Below, one piece after another: positions 38,101 through 50,720 of a DNA stretch of 64,000 bases (its first letter is position 1; each line of letters opens with the position of its first letter). Source of the DNA: Allacma fusca (taxonomy: Eukaryota > Arthropoda > Collembola > Symphypleona > Sminthuridae); contig OX359245.1 in assembly GCA_947179485.1 (NCBI GenBank), positions 77,115,067 to 77,179,066 on the forward strand, written 5' to 3'. The translations under genes and the position numbers were made by a program. The notes below the pieces were generated by a model. That model was not told where the DNA came from. It worked only from the letters and a program-made list of their open reading frames with translations, and searched no databases.

Positions 38101-38878
38101 ACTCCAAGAGTTTAATGAGAGGAACAACGTTGACTTCAAGATTAAACGGGAAAAGTAAAGTTCATCTAACCATTCAGGCGAATTCGACTAAGTAAGCACA
38201 CAAACTGTAGGTTTCATTGCGCTTATATAACTTTTATGGATTTTATTTTTACTTAAAGCAATAGAGGCTGATAATTGTTTTCAAAAATAGTATAATCAAA
38301 ACAAAGCGATTAAAGTGGCTTCCTTTTTGCCGTTTAATGTCTGATATATTTTAATATAATTTAGTTAGAATAGCAATATACAAATTTTGATGTTATTTGT
38401 ATTTGCAATTATCAGCTTCTAACTAGGAGTTACTTGATAATTGTGCCCCAATTGTATTATTTATGTTTTTCGGTTTCAAGAACAGTAATTGTTTAATTGT
38501 TCAATGCAAAACTGTTTTATGGGTAACCATGGTCACTTCATAGGGTACGTCTTTACATCTTTGTTGGGACTTTACAGCAGCAACATTGTATATATTCCCG
38601 TATGTAGTAATCCGAATTCCAGCGAATTTATTACGCGGATCTGAATCTCCAAAGTTGGTGGTAGCAACAATTATATATACCTATATTGAATTTAAAACCA
38701 AAGAATGCTTTTGGTTTATAAAATTACATATGTTGTGCAAGGGTTATAAAAGGGGAAATCACATTAATGCATCACAATAACCAAAACAGAATAACACGCT
38801 TGATTTATAAGAATATAATTGCATAGATTTCAGTTAAGAAACATTCATAAAATTGAATTCAGAAAACGTTTGGCAAGA
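35165..38878. other. Long noncoding spacer (unit copy 2)
   Basis: Duplicate of 24203-27916; no gene seen. Confidence 0.55.
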
Positions 38879-39481
38879 TCAAGCAAAACGTCTCCACGAA
38901 AATACAAAGAAGTTTTCTCCGGTTACCATGAATCCCAGAAAATATCTGACAGACTGCAACAAAAAAACGAAACAACCCAACCATCCGTAAAGAATTAACC
39001 AAAAAACAATGATAATACTGGAGTTAGCCAATGACAACGCTTCAATGTCTTTTACGTTCCTGTCATTATTTAGTTGCTCTTGTGCGTTTTTGTAAATTCG
39101 GTTGCTGTGAATTCTGGCCCATTTATCCCACAGTCCCAATATGCCTGAGAATAAAAGGCGCTTAAATCTCTCTAAAGGACGGTTTCTAAAAATGGTGCTA
39201 AAATTGTCGACTTTTAAGAACTGCTTATAACGAAGGAAACTATCTGCAATATGAAAGTTGTGGTGGAACCCTTTCATATTTCGTGGTTTGGTTGCCCCAA
39301 TAAACAATTCCCAATATCGAATGAATTCGGATTCCATAACCACCAGCGCTGTTTTGGGTTTCGAAAGTTGCGTATTCAGGAACTCATGATTCAGCTCAAC
39401 TTCACAAATGTAATACATTCTATCCAGTAAATCATTAAGATAATCTGGATCGAATTGATTTCCTATGAAATGGGAAGGCAG
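38879..39481 (-). pseudogene. Ionotropic receptor 3' fragment (unit copy 2)
   Basis: Duplicate of 27917-28519; same 179-codon open frame and same truncation. Confidence 0.8.
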
Positions 39482-39768
39482 TAGTTGTAAAAGTCAGGCT
39501 TTAGGGAGATTCAAATTGTTTGGCGGGAACCAGTGCCGCTAAAAAAGGGCGCGCAATAAATTCAAATTTTTTTTGCGCAAACCACGCCCCCCCCTTAAGC
39601 CATTCATAAAAATAAAAGTTAATCAATTGAATTAATAACGCCCTGTATTAAAGTATTTCCTTGAAACTGTTTATTAATCTTTACATCATTTTATGTATCG
39701 TATTATAATTTATTTAATTTAATCGGAACACATTATTCAGCCTTTTTGAATATAATTTTTAAATAGAA
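39482..39768. other. Spacer with short GC-rich block (unit copy 2)
   Basis: Duplicate of 28520-28806; no gene. Confidence 0.35.
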
Positions 39769-41392
39769 TCAGTCTTTGTAATTAATTTGTTTACGCGGTC
39801 GTAATATCATTGCTGCAGAACGTATGGTATTATTTTCCGAAATATGGCTGGCTGATGAATCGACAGTTGGAACGTAAGTACTATCGTATTCATGTGTACT
39901 TCTGGTCGGCGTTACGGAATAGTTTGACCCAAATGAAGTGCTGTTGGATTCGTTACTTGCTTCTGAGTCTAAAATAAAAAACAACAGGTTAGTGTTTTAG
40001 CATAATTAGCCACCTGAATATATGGGGCAGAATATCCAACTTACATTGACTTACAGTATCATAATGTACAACCTCTTCTAAGTCAATACTGCTTTCTCGA
40101 GGGATAGCCCTATTCCTATTGCAACACATTCGTAAACATTCTGGAACAACGTAATTCCTTCTTGCTTGATATCGTGTTTTGTGATAGTAACACTTGTACA
40201 ATCGAAATCCCAGGAATGCGACGAATATACCAATTATGGGAATCGTTATCCATAAATAAACTAGAAAAATGCAAAACAATTTAAACATTATACATCGGAA
40301 AACCTTTTAAATGTTCTTTAGATTAGTCGGATTGTTAGATATTTGTAAGCATAACTTACGTTTGTACCCGAACAGCTCTAGTTCAATGAATTCCGTCCGA
40401 TTCTCCAACCACTTCCCAATTTCTTTGGGCAAGAGGTCCTCAGGACACTTTTTTGAAAATTGTCGTCTTCGCAATCCATGTACAACCTCAGATGTTGCTA
40501 CACAATTCCGAGATTTATTTGCAAATTCTACATAAATGCATCCATTAGTTATGCAGTCTGCACAATCCAGTTGAGAGCTGCATCGTTTATCCCCTCTGTA
40601 AATTACCAATTAATAGGAAATCAAAATATTGTGATTTTTATCACTAACACAAAAAAATGTCATATGACTAAAAAAGTAAAAATCCTTACTCCGCTTCAAA
40701 CATTGGAACACTCAAATCCAATTTGGCTAGGAAAAGAATAATCAATCCTTTACAAATCGTCGCTGTCCAGGATCCCCTATGCCTATAGCGCCTTTCGGTG
40801 TCAGCTTTCCGAATCTTCCGTACGATTTTATCAATCTTGATTAAGGACGAAATTGCAAAATCTAATTTTTGCAGCGCCAATCCCGCCGCTAAATCATCAG
40901 GAAAATCTATGAAAGAAAAAAACCAAATAAATCTTCGCTGAAAAAAGCAAACAAATCTTTCGCTGCAAAAATATATACATAAAATCATACTTGCAGCTGT
41001 TTAGTTTATAAAGTGGTGAACTGAACGGAACTAGCCATTATTTGTATAGTTTTTCAAAGAAAATTAATCACTCATTTTGTGAAAACCATGATTCAGTCAA
41101 AGTTCAAAGTCAGTTATAAAAATAAATCATCATCATCAATCATCATGTGTATTAATTAACGAAATTATTAACGAAAGTAGGTAGTGAATTGAACGGAACT
41201 ACGACTGGTTTTGTGCAAAGGGAACTGAACTTAACTGAACGGCATGAAACATTTTTGGGTTGTGATTGAAACTGAATTTCAATTTTTGCCCTAAAACTAC
41301 AAGTATGCATAAAACACAGAATCAATAAAAATCCCAGTATTATCTCACCCTCAATTAGGAAAGAAGTATCCTGCTTAGCCCTCTTGAAAACA
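39769..41392 (-). pseudogene. Truncated copy of the single-pass membrane protein gene (unit copy 2)
   Basis: Same exons as in unit copy 1, shifted by 10,962 bases: about 39769-39968, 40045-40260, 40360-40595, 40690-40906 and 41349-41392. Cut off upstream at the junction at 41409/41410, where receptor sequence follows. Confidence 0.7.
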
Positions 41393-41409
41393 CTAGCTTT
41401 TTTACACAG

Positions 41410-42585
41410 AGTAAAACACCAACAAACCAAAATACATGGTATGAAATCACAGAAGTCACTGAACAACCATCCTTTTTGAAATCTAACAACAGCGGAACCG
41501 CTACGACGACTGCAATTAAACATATTGTTGTTGAGATAAGAACCCACCAGATGTTGGCTTGAAACGGTGAAAGCAATAAATTTACATTTTTAATACTGCT
41601 CACTGAATCGGTTGTAATGAATTTAAATCCCATGAAATATATGCCCGTGTTTTCTAATTGAAAGTATCCACCTTGTCCAAGAGGTATAATTGTGTATTCT
41701 CCGACTACCAAAGATATACTTGGTACAATATCAGCAAAGTTCCAGGATTTATCCGTTAGAGTAAAATTTAAACTTTGCCACAAATTCTAAATACAACGCT
41801 TCCGCAGTGCACCTTAAAGAGTCTAACTTTGGCGGAAAGGCATCCGTCACAAAGGATTCGCTGTTGAAGGTTTTATCATTGATTATTTGCTCGAAATATT
41901 GAGCGTATTGCAAAAACCAGTAAATATTTCTGCCATCTTCACTAGTAGTTTGTACTTCTGCCATTAAAAATTGATTCCATAAAAGTTTACCCGTCCCTGC
42001 TTTAGTTGATTTATACGGATACCATACATTCATTGGCTGTTTTGCGCATGGTTTGCACAGAAAGTACCAACTTTCAATCGCATATGTACTGTTGCAAAGA
42101 TTTAGTCGAGAGTTCAAATTTGTGTTCGATTTCCTCAGGTTAATAAGAAATATGGCTGCGGCAAAGCGGGGATTAATCGTATTCTCAATCGTCTCAATGC
42201 TAGTAGAAGATGTAACGATGAAAGCGATTGCGTTACTTAGTGTTACTGAGTTCTTACCGACCCATGACAATTCTTCCAGTTTGTCGTCAACAGCAACTAC
42301 AATTGTAACACAAGAGATACTTACAAATTTTGGTACAGTTATATGAACCTTCCATTTCGCATCTGTATACATAGGTTTAAACGGCGTTGTTATCCGAATA
42401 ACGTTATTTAATCGGACAGCAGTAGTTACCACGTCTACGAAATCTTGCGAAAGCTCAAAGAAATCTATTGAACAGAATGGGAAATTCGAAAGAATGGGGT
42501 TCATATCAGCGGTTCCAAAAAATGTATTTTTACCGCATTGATGTTCTCGTTGAATCCCTGACCTCAAAAACGAAAAACAGTTCAA
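41410..42585 (-). pseudogene. 5' part of ionotropic receptor, truncated and frameshifted (unit copy 3)
   Basis: Identical in layout to 30448-31623, with the same extra T (about 41788) and the same junction to membrane-gene sequence on its left. It lacks M2 and everything after it. Confidence 0.88.
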
Positions 42586-43994
42586 TACCTGGAGCTCTAC
42601 TTATTAAGTACTTATTTGAAGACAATTCCTGTTCCGAATCTTCACAGATTGATCAAGAACAGCTTCTTTAGGTTTTTAAATTACTTCAAAACTTTTGGGG
42701 ACGAATCTAATTATGAAGGAATTGTAAAGGTTTTAGCGGAATTACATTTTGTACATAAACGTGTTGATTGTGTGGGATTAAGATTTAGGGGGTAGTAGAT
42801 GTGATACATAGTTCAGCAAATTTACCATTTCATTGTAAAGATGTCACAAATGTACAAATAAAAGTATACTCTTGTTTATCAACTGGATAAGAAGACAATC
42901 TATTTGTATAACAAATAGTACCTTTTAAAACCAGATGCTCGAATCCCCTACACAAATAGTTTATCATACATTTTATTTAAACACGAATTTTGAATTTGTG
43001 TATTTTGTGTGGATTGCTTTCAAATTGAAAACATCTATCAACTTACATTTTGTCGCCTACGACGGCTCAAATATTACTACCCATAGTTTATCCATGCACT
43101 TAACACGTAAGGAAAATAAATATTGTAATGTTCTGAAAATTGTTCTACGTTTAACATATTACTTTGAAATAGAATAATTTTGCGATTGCGCCCAAGAATT
43201 TAATAATTACGTCATTAAAACACTGGTTTAAATGTTTTGTACAAGTTCAAAAATCCATTATTAGTTGTAGCTGATATAATCGCAATAGTTTCTGATAATC
43301 ATGGGAATGTTCATTTTTATTTGATACATAAAATTTTTCCGGTTACATAATGGAGCTACGTAATATTTGTCCACATCAGCGCGTTCAGACAGTATAGAGC
43401 AGCACAAAATAAGTACACACCCTCTGTAAATAAGCACAGCACTTAACCTCTATCGGCAAAAACGAACGTAAAACAATTTATGAGCTAACAAAATAAATCT
43501 GCAATATTCATTCCCAAATGGGCTCATTTTTGTTCATGAAGATAAAGTTTATGTTATTATTGGTGGTACCATCCCTAACGATGTAAGTTATGAGATAGCT
43601 CTGATTATGAGACTGGGGTTACCAAATGTATACCAATTAATAGGTTTCACAACGGTATAAGTGCCCAAAATTTTAGCCAAGGATTAAAACAACAGTGCTT
43701 TAAAATCTGAAGATATATTGAAGATGAGGTATGTATATGCCTTGTCTGTAACTTCCAGATCTGAAACGAATCAGCACAATATTGAAGAGTGTCATTTATG
43801 CTCGGAAAATACTTAAACGTACAAATAAACGCTTTTGGATGACCAATGGAGAATAAAACGGCTGACTAATCAGATTATAAGTGCATAGGGTTCAGTTGAG
43901 AAAAAATCATACAACGGAAATCAGAAAACATATTGAGAGATCAAGCAGGGCGTCTTCACGAAAATACACGAACGTTTTTCCAGGTTACAAGGTG
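42586..43994. other. Receptor flanks (unit copy 3)
   Basis: Duplicate of 20662-22070; no gene. Confidence 0.6.
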
Positions 43995-46126
43995 TCAAAG
44001 GAAATATCCGGCAGTCTCTACAACAAATACCACCATACAACCCAACCATCCGTAAAGAATTGACCAAAAAATAATGATAACACTGGAGTCAAAGTCTTTT
44101 ACGTTCACGTCATTGTTTAATCGCTCTTGTGCTTTTTTGTGATGTCGGTTGTTGTGAATTCTGGCCCACTTGTCCCACAATCCCAATATGCCAGAAAATA
44201 ACAGACGCTTAAACCTCTCTAACGGTCGGTTTTTGAAAACGCTGCTCGGAATATCGTCAAATTTCAAGAATTGCGGATAACGAAGGAAACCGTCCGTAAC
44301 ATGATAGTTGTGATGGAACCGTTTCATATTTGGTGGTTTCGTTGCCCCAATAAACAAATCCCAGTATCGAATGAATTCTGATTCCATAACAACAAGCGCT
44401 GTTTTGGGTTTCGAAAGTTGCGTTTTCAGGAATTCATGATTTAGCTCAAATTCACAAATGTAATCGATTCTGCGCAGTATATCAATAAGATAATTTGGAT
44501 CGAATTGCATTTCCTTGGAATGAGAGTGTGCCTTCATAAAAAATTGTGAGGCGATTCCATCGATCAGCTGACATACATCACCAGTGCCGCAAACTATTTC
44601 GTCACGCGGAGTCGTGCAGTAGAATGTATAAAGATTTGACCGACATTCTAACATTTCAGGTTCGGTCGTTTTATTGTCGCGATCGCTGTCTCTGACAACC
44701 ATGTAAAGAGTAAAATTTTCCAGCTCGGTTAAGTATTTCCATTTTGTTTCAAAGGGGTACCCAACTGAGTAATCCGATTTAATGACACCTTTGTATGAGT
44801 TTGTCAACACTATCCCCCCAAAAAGCCCACATGTGCAAATAATATAACAGAATCTTAGTATTGGCAAGTCTCTCTGGGCTTTCTCTTTCCAAGGTGTTTC
44901 ACTATGACACTGTTCCAGCAAAATACCTACAAACCAAAGCACATGTAGTGACATCATAGAAATCACTGAAGGACTGCTATTTCGGGACGAAAACCAAACA
45001 GATACCACTCCGACTGCCGTTATTAAGCCTGTTGTTGTTGATATTAAGGCCCACCAGACACGGTCTTTAAAGGGTGTAAGTAACACGTACTTATTTTTTA
45101 TATTGCTCACTGAATCGGTTGTAATGAATTTAAATCCCGTGAAATATATACCCGTGTATTCTAGATCAAAATATGTTCCATGTCTAAGATGTAAAATCGC
45201 GGATTCTCCGACGACTGAAGATACACTTGGTGCATAACTGACAAATTTCCTGGGTTTACCGGGCAGAGTGAAATTCAAGCTTTCCCACAGGTTCAAATAC
45301 AGCGCCTTCGTAGTGGACATTAATTAGTCTAACTTAGGAGAAAAGGCATCCGTAATAAGGGTTTTTCTGTGCCCGGCTTTATTGTGCATAACTTTCTCGA
45401 AATAAAGGGCATATTCTAAAAACCAATAAATATTTCTGCCATCTTCACTCATGCGTTCACAAAATGCTTGTCTGTCCCGTAATTTATTGATTTATACGGA
45501 TGCCATACTTGTATTAGTTGTACTGCGCATTGTGTGCACACAAATAACCAATTTTTAATTGCGTATATGCGGTTTTGAAGACTTATTCGGGAGTTGGATA
45601 ATATGCTCGATTTCCTCAGGTTTGCATGAGAAATATTGCTGCGGAGAAGCGTAAGTCAATCCTCCTTTCAATCGTCTCAATACTAGTAGATGGTGTTGCA
45701 ATGAAAGCAATCGCGTTACTTATTGTAACTGTGTTTTTATTGACCCATCATAACGCTTCCAGCTTGTGTCCAACTACAACGACAATCGTAACACAGGAGA
45801 TACTTACGAATTTCGTTACAGTGGTATGAATGTTCCACCTCTCAGCCGTATAAACAGGTTTAAACGGCGCTCTTATGCGAATAGCATTATTTAGCCGGAC
45901 GATAGTGTTTTTTTTACACATCTATGTAATCATGTGTAAGCTCAAAGAAATCTATCAAACAGGGTAGAAAATTCGATAGAATCGGTGTCAAATCACTTCT
46001 TCCAAAAATTAGTGTCTCATATCATTGATACTTTCGGGGAATACCTGACCTCAAAAATGAAAAACTGTTCAGTACCTTGAGCTGCACTTGAACCAGAACA
46101 AAAATGTTGCGCATAGAGAAAATCGT
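43995..46126 (-). pseudogene. Ionotropic receptor pseudogene (unit copy 3)
   Basis: Duplicate of 33033-35164; the open 441-codon part has the same protein as unit copy 2. Start codon replaced by ACG and N-terminal part broken, as in the other copies. Confidence 0.8.
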
Positions 46127-49100
46127 GGTCACAAATTGGTGTTTTTTGCTTCTTTTATGCTTGTTGCCGTTTCTTGGTTGAATGACTACGTAATGAGATT
46201 ATGTACGAGTATTATGATTACGATTATTTCAGCACAATTACATTTTGCACAAAAACATGTTTCGTTACTTTGTGGTATTAACGTTAAACATTTCATTCTA
46301 AATTTGGTTCATTTGTTTTTTACTAACTGGTGTTAGTAGATGTGCAAGGAGAGCAAATACAAGCGTCCGTTTTTGAAGACGTTACAAGTGTACAAATAAA
46401 GGTGCGCTTATTTATGCATAAACTGGAGAAGAAAACATAATATTAGTATAAAGAACTTTGTAAAACTAGATGCTTGAAACACCTGCTCAAATAGTTTATC
46501 GTACATTGTATTTAAACACGAATTTGGAATTTGTACATCTTTTTTAAACACAATGTCCAAGCTTTTAAACACCCACTAAATTTATCTGACTCTTAAATAT
46601 CTTCTGACAAAAATGTTTGTGTTAATAATTGATGTGTTTCTAAAGACACTTTGGATCAGACTGTCAGGAAACTCTCAGGTGTTAAAAAAATTTTTAGATC
46701 GATTTAAATCACAAGGAACTCCATTCTTTATAATAAATTTCACAAATGCATTTATCTTGAAATGTTTACATACTTCATGTTTACAAGGATAGTTAAACCC
46801 GCCTCCCATTTTATAATAACTTAAATGTGTATTTTTATGCAATGTTAATATTTTTTACGGTTCCATAAGTATCTAATGTATGTATATCTAATTGTGTATA
46901 TCTAGGTGTGAAACGACAGGCTATTGTTTGTGGAAAATTGTCTCCTCATATTTTTCATGCAGGGAGATGTATGTATTCGTCCCCTCCCTATTTTTATACG
47001 GTATTGAGGTCTTCCATTAAAACACAAGTATAAAGTAATGTTATTAATATTAAACTATTTACGTGACAAAAGACCAGAAACAAACTGATTCTCCTAAAGA
47101 AATAAATGGTGTCTGAGGTTTGATGTGTGGAAAAGGGATGATTACACCTCAATATCCACGGTGATCAATGGAGCAGGTATTTACAAAAATTGAATTTCAA
47201 CTAGCTTGGATTGAGTTCCTATTAAAGTGAGAGTATTTTGCGCCTCACAGTACCAAACAGACCAGGTTACTGAATGAATTTGGTTAAGAATAATACGTAT
47301 TTTTGGTTTGTGTTTTCTGACCAGAGCTTCCGGCAACAATATGTTTCAGTACTGTATTCGGGTTTTCAAACGAAATTATTGCAATCTGATATTAATGCAC
47401 GAAAACAAAAAACCGCTGTGTATATATAATACGATAATCCGTTTATAATATTTCTTCACTTTGCTCTGAAAAACTAGCAAACCAGCTTGAGCAATATTAA
47501 TGGATTTCCTCAATTAAAACTGATCATATTTGATGATAAGAACAGAAAGTGTTGTTCCCAAATATCATGATTCCTTTTTGGAACGCAAAGTACACTTAAA
47601 CAGAATACTATAGTGCAAACAATCTAATGATTTCCGTGCAAAATCGAACACAAAAGCAAATTTTAATCCAGAAACAACTAAAATATTATTCCGGGAAATG
47701 ACTACTTTCATGAGCATTCCTTTTGCGGTAACAGAACACTGGTTTAAAATTTTGGTACAAGTACAAAATCTATTGAAAAAAATTGAAGCTGACAATAATA
47801 ATTTTTGATATACATAGAAATGTTTATTTTATTTGCTACATATACTTTTTACCACATAATATTTATCCCCGTCAGCGCGTTAACATAGTATGGAGGAGCA
47901 CAAAATAAGTACAAGTCTTTTGTTAACAAGCACAGCACTTAACCTCTACAGGAAAAATTATAAGCATCTAACGATTGGTCACAATTCACAAATGTCTGGG
48001 TATATATGCAAACAATTGTCTAGTCTGAATTCTGAACCAGACCAGTTTCATAAAACATGGATCAGACCAAACCTTTGACATCACTTTATTTGGACAATTA
48101 ATTGTTTTAAAGGGAACAATAAGCCTTCGGAGAGTGCTGGGTGTAATTAAATACATCAGGGACCGGGTTCTAACCCTCCGTCAAACGATTCCATTTGATG
48201 GAGGGTTAGTTCATCATATCATCAAACCAAATATGTACTGACGTATAAATTCAAATTAAAACTTTCTCAACATCATTTGCTTCTTGAAATAATTCAATAA
48301 TTGTTTCTGGAAAAGGGTTGGTTATATCTTAATATTGATGGTGTTCAAAGGGACATAAAATTACAATAATTTAATTCTGACCAGCGAGGATTGAGTTCTT
48401 ATAAATTTTAAATTATTGTTGCTCTCACAATATCAAACACGACTGGTTGCTGAACCCTCTTAAAAAACGTAATTGCAGAAGTTTTAATTCCCCTACAGGT
48501 AGGGATAGCAGGATACATTAAAGTTCGAAAAAAACTTTTACCGTGCCTATTTTGTTTCTGTTTTCATTGGCGTTGTCGTAAAACATATTTTGCGTTTTAC
48601 TTCTCTTAAATGTAATACGTACTTTTGGTTTGTGTTTTCTGATCAAGCATCGGTGGAAGATATTTTCTCTCAATAATATTTTATCGCATCGGGTGTTCGG
48701 TTGAACAGTATTTATACATGAGCTCATAATCGCTGTGATGCATTAACCACTGCATACTATATCTCTTCTTCGCTCAGAAAAGTTGGCAAAAACCTATTGC
48801 AATCATACAGGATTACCAAATGATAATATTATAAACATCATGATATGGGTTATTTTACTGTATAATCCAGTCAAATATCCGGATCTTTTATGTGTGAACT
48901 CAAACACAATCAAATTATAATCCAGAAACATTCCCAGAATATTATTCAGGGAAATGACAGCTTTCATAACCAAGCCTTGATCGGTAGACAAAATAAATTA
49001 CTAGGAAACACCTTTCACATTTTGAAGGCACCTAACTTGTAAATTTACACTTGTTAATCCCCACTCCAAGAGTTTAATGAGAGGAACAACGTTGACTTCA

Positions 49101-49809
49101 AGATTAAACGGGAAAAGTAAAGTTCATCTAACCATTCAGGCGAATTCGACTAAGTAAGCACACAAACTGTAGGTTTCATTGCGCTTATATAACTTTTATG
49201 GATTTTATTTTTACTTAAAGCAAAAAGGCTTTCAAAAATAGTATAATCAAAACAAAGCGATTAAAGTGGCTTCCTTTTTGCCGTTTAATGTCTGATATAT
49301 TTTAATATAATTTAGTTAGAATAGCAATATACAAATTTTGATGTTATTTGTATTTGCAATTATCAGCTTCTAACTAGGAGTTACTTGATAATTGTGCCCC
49401 AATTGTATTATTTATGTTTTTCGGTTTCAAGAACAGTAATTGTTTAATTGTTCAATGCAAAACTGTTTTATGGGTAACCATGGTCACTTCATAGGGTACG
49501 TCTTTACATCTTTGTTGGGACTTTACAGCAGCAACATTGTATATATTCCCGTATGTAGTAATCCGAATTCCAGCGAATTTATTACGCGGATCTGAATCTC
49601 CAAAGTTGGTGGTAGCAACAATTATATATACCTATATTGAATTTAAAACCAAAGAATGCTTTTGGTTTATAAAATTACATATGTTGTGCAAGGGTTATAA
49701 AAGGGGAAATCACATTAATGCATCACAATAACCAAAACAGAATAACACGCTTGATTTATAAGAATATAATTGCATAGATTTCAGTTAAGAAACATTCATA
49801 AAATTGAAT
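46127..49809. other. Long noncoding spacer (unit copy 3)
   Basis: Duplicate of 24203-27916 with a G for T near 47964 and an 11-base net deletion near 49222-49232. No gene seen. Confidence 0.55.
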
Positions 49810-50433
49810 TCAGAAAACGTTTGGCAAGATCAAGCAAAACGTCTCCACGAAAATACAAAGAAGTTTTCTCCGGTTACCATGAATCCCAGAAAATATCTGA
49901 CAGACTGCAACAAAAAAAACGAAACAACCCAACCATCCGTAAAGAATTAACCAAAAAACAATGATAATACTGGAGTTAGCCAATGACAACGCTTCAATGT
50001 CTTTTACGTTCCTGTCATTATTTAGTTGCTCTTGTGCGTTTTTGTAAATTCGGTTGCTGTGAATTCTGGCCCATTTATCCCACAGTCCCAATATGCCTGA
50101 GAATAAAAGGCGCTTAAATCTCTCTAAAGGACGGTTTCTAAAAATGGTGCTAAAATTGTCGACTTTTAAGAACTGCTTATAACGAAGGAAACTATCTGCA
50201 ATATGAAAGTTGTGGTGGAACCCTTTCATATTTCGTGGTTTGGTTGCCCCAATAAACAATTCCCAATATCGAATGAATTCGGATTCCATAACCACCAGCG
50301 CTGTTTTGGGTTTCGAAAGTTGCGTATTCAGGAACTCATGATTCAGCTCAACTTCACAAATGTAATACATTCTATCCAGTAAATCATTAAGATAATCTGG
50401 ATCGAATTGATTTCCTATGAAATGGGAAGGCAG
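49810..50433 (-). pseudogene. Ionotropic receptor 3' fragment (unit copy 3)
   Basis: Duplicate of 27917-28519, but one extra A in the run at 49912-49919 changes the frame after the last membrane segment. The tail becomes FFVAVCQIFSGIHGN and so on, and the open frame is 186 codons. The N-terminal truncation is as in the other copies. Confidence 0.8.
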
Positions 50434-50720
50434 TAGTTGTAAAAGTCAGGCTTTAGGGAGATTCAAATTGTTTGGCGGGAACCAGTGCCGCTAAAAAAGG
50501 GCGCGCAATAAATTCAAATTTTTTTTGCGCAAACCACGCCCCCCCCTTAAGCCATTCATAAAAATAAAAGTTAATCAATTGAATTAATAACGCCCTGTAT
50601 TAAAGTATTTCCTTGAAACTGTTTATTAATCTTTACATCATTTTATGTATCGTATTATAATTTATTTAATTTAATCGGAACACATTATTCAGCCTTTTTG
50701 AATATAATTTTTAAATAGAA
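50434..50720. other. Spacer with short GC-rich block (unit copy 3)
   Basis: Duplicate of 28520-28806; no gene. Confidence 0.35.

Larger units (their letters stand above)
30448..41409. repeat. Tandem triplication, copy 2 (10,962 bases)
   Basis: Nearly identical to copy 1. Differences seen by eye include an extra T at about 30826, C for T near 34249 (shared with copy 3), and A for G at about 34804 (only here). Both ends are junctions between unit end and unit start, so neither the receptor nor the membrane gene is complete in this copy. Confidence 0.95.
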
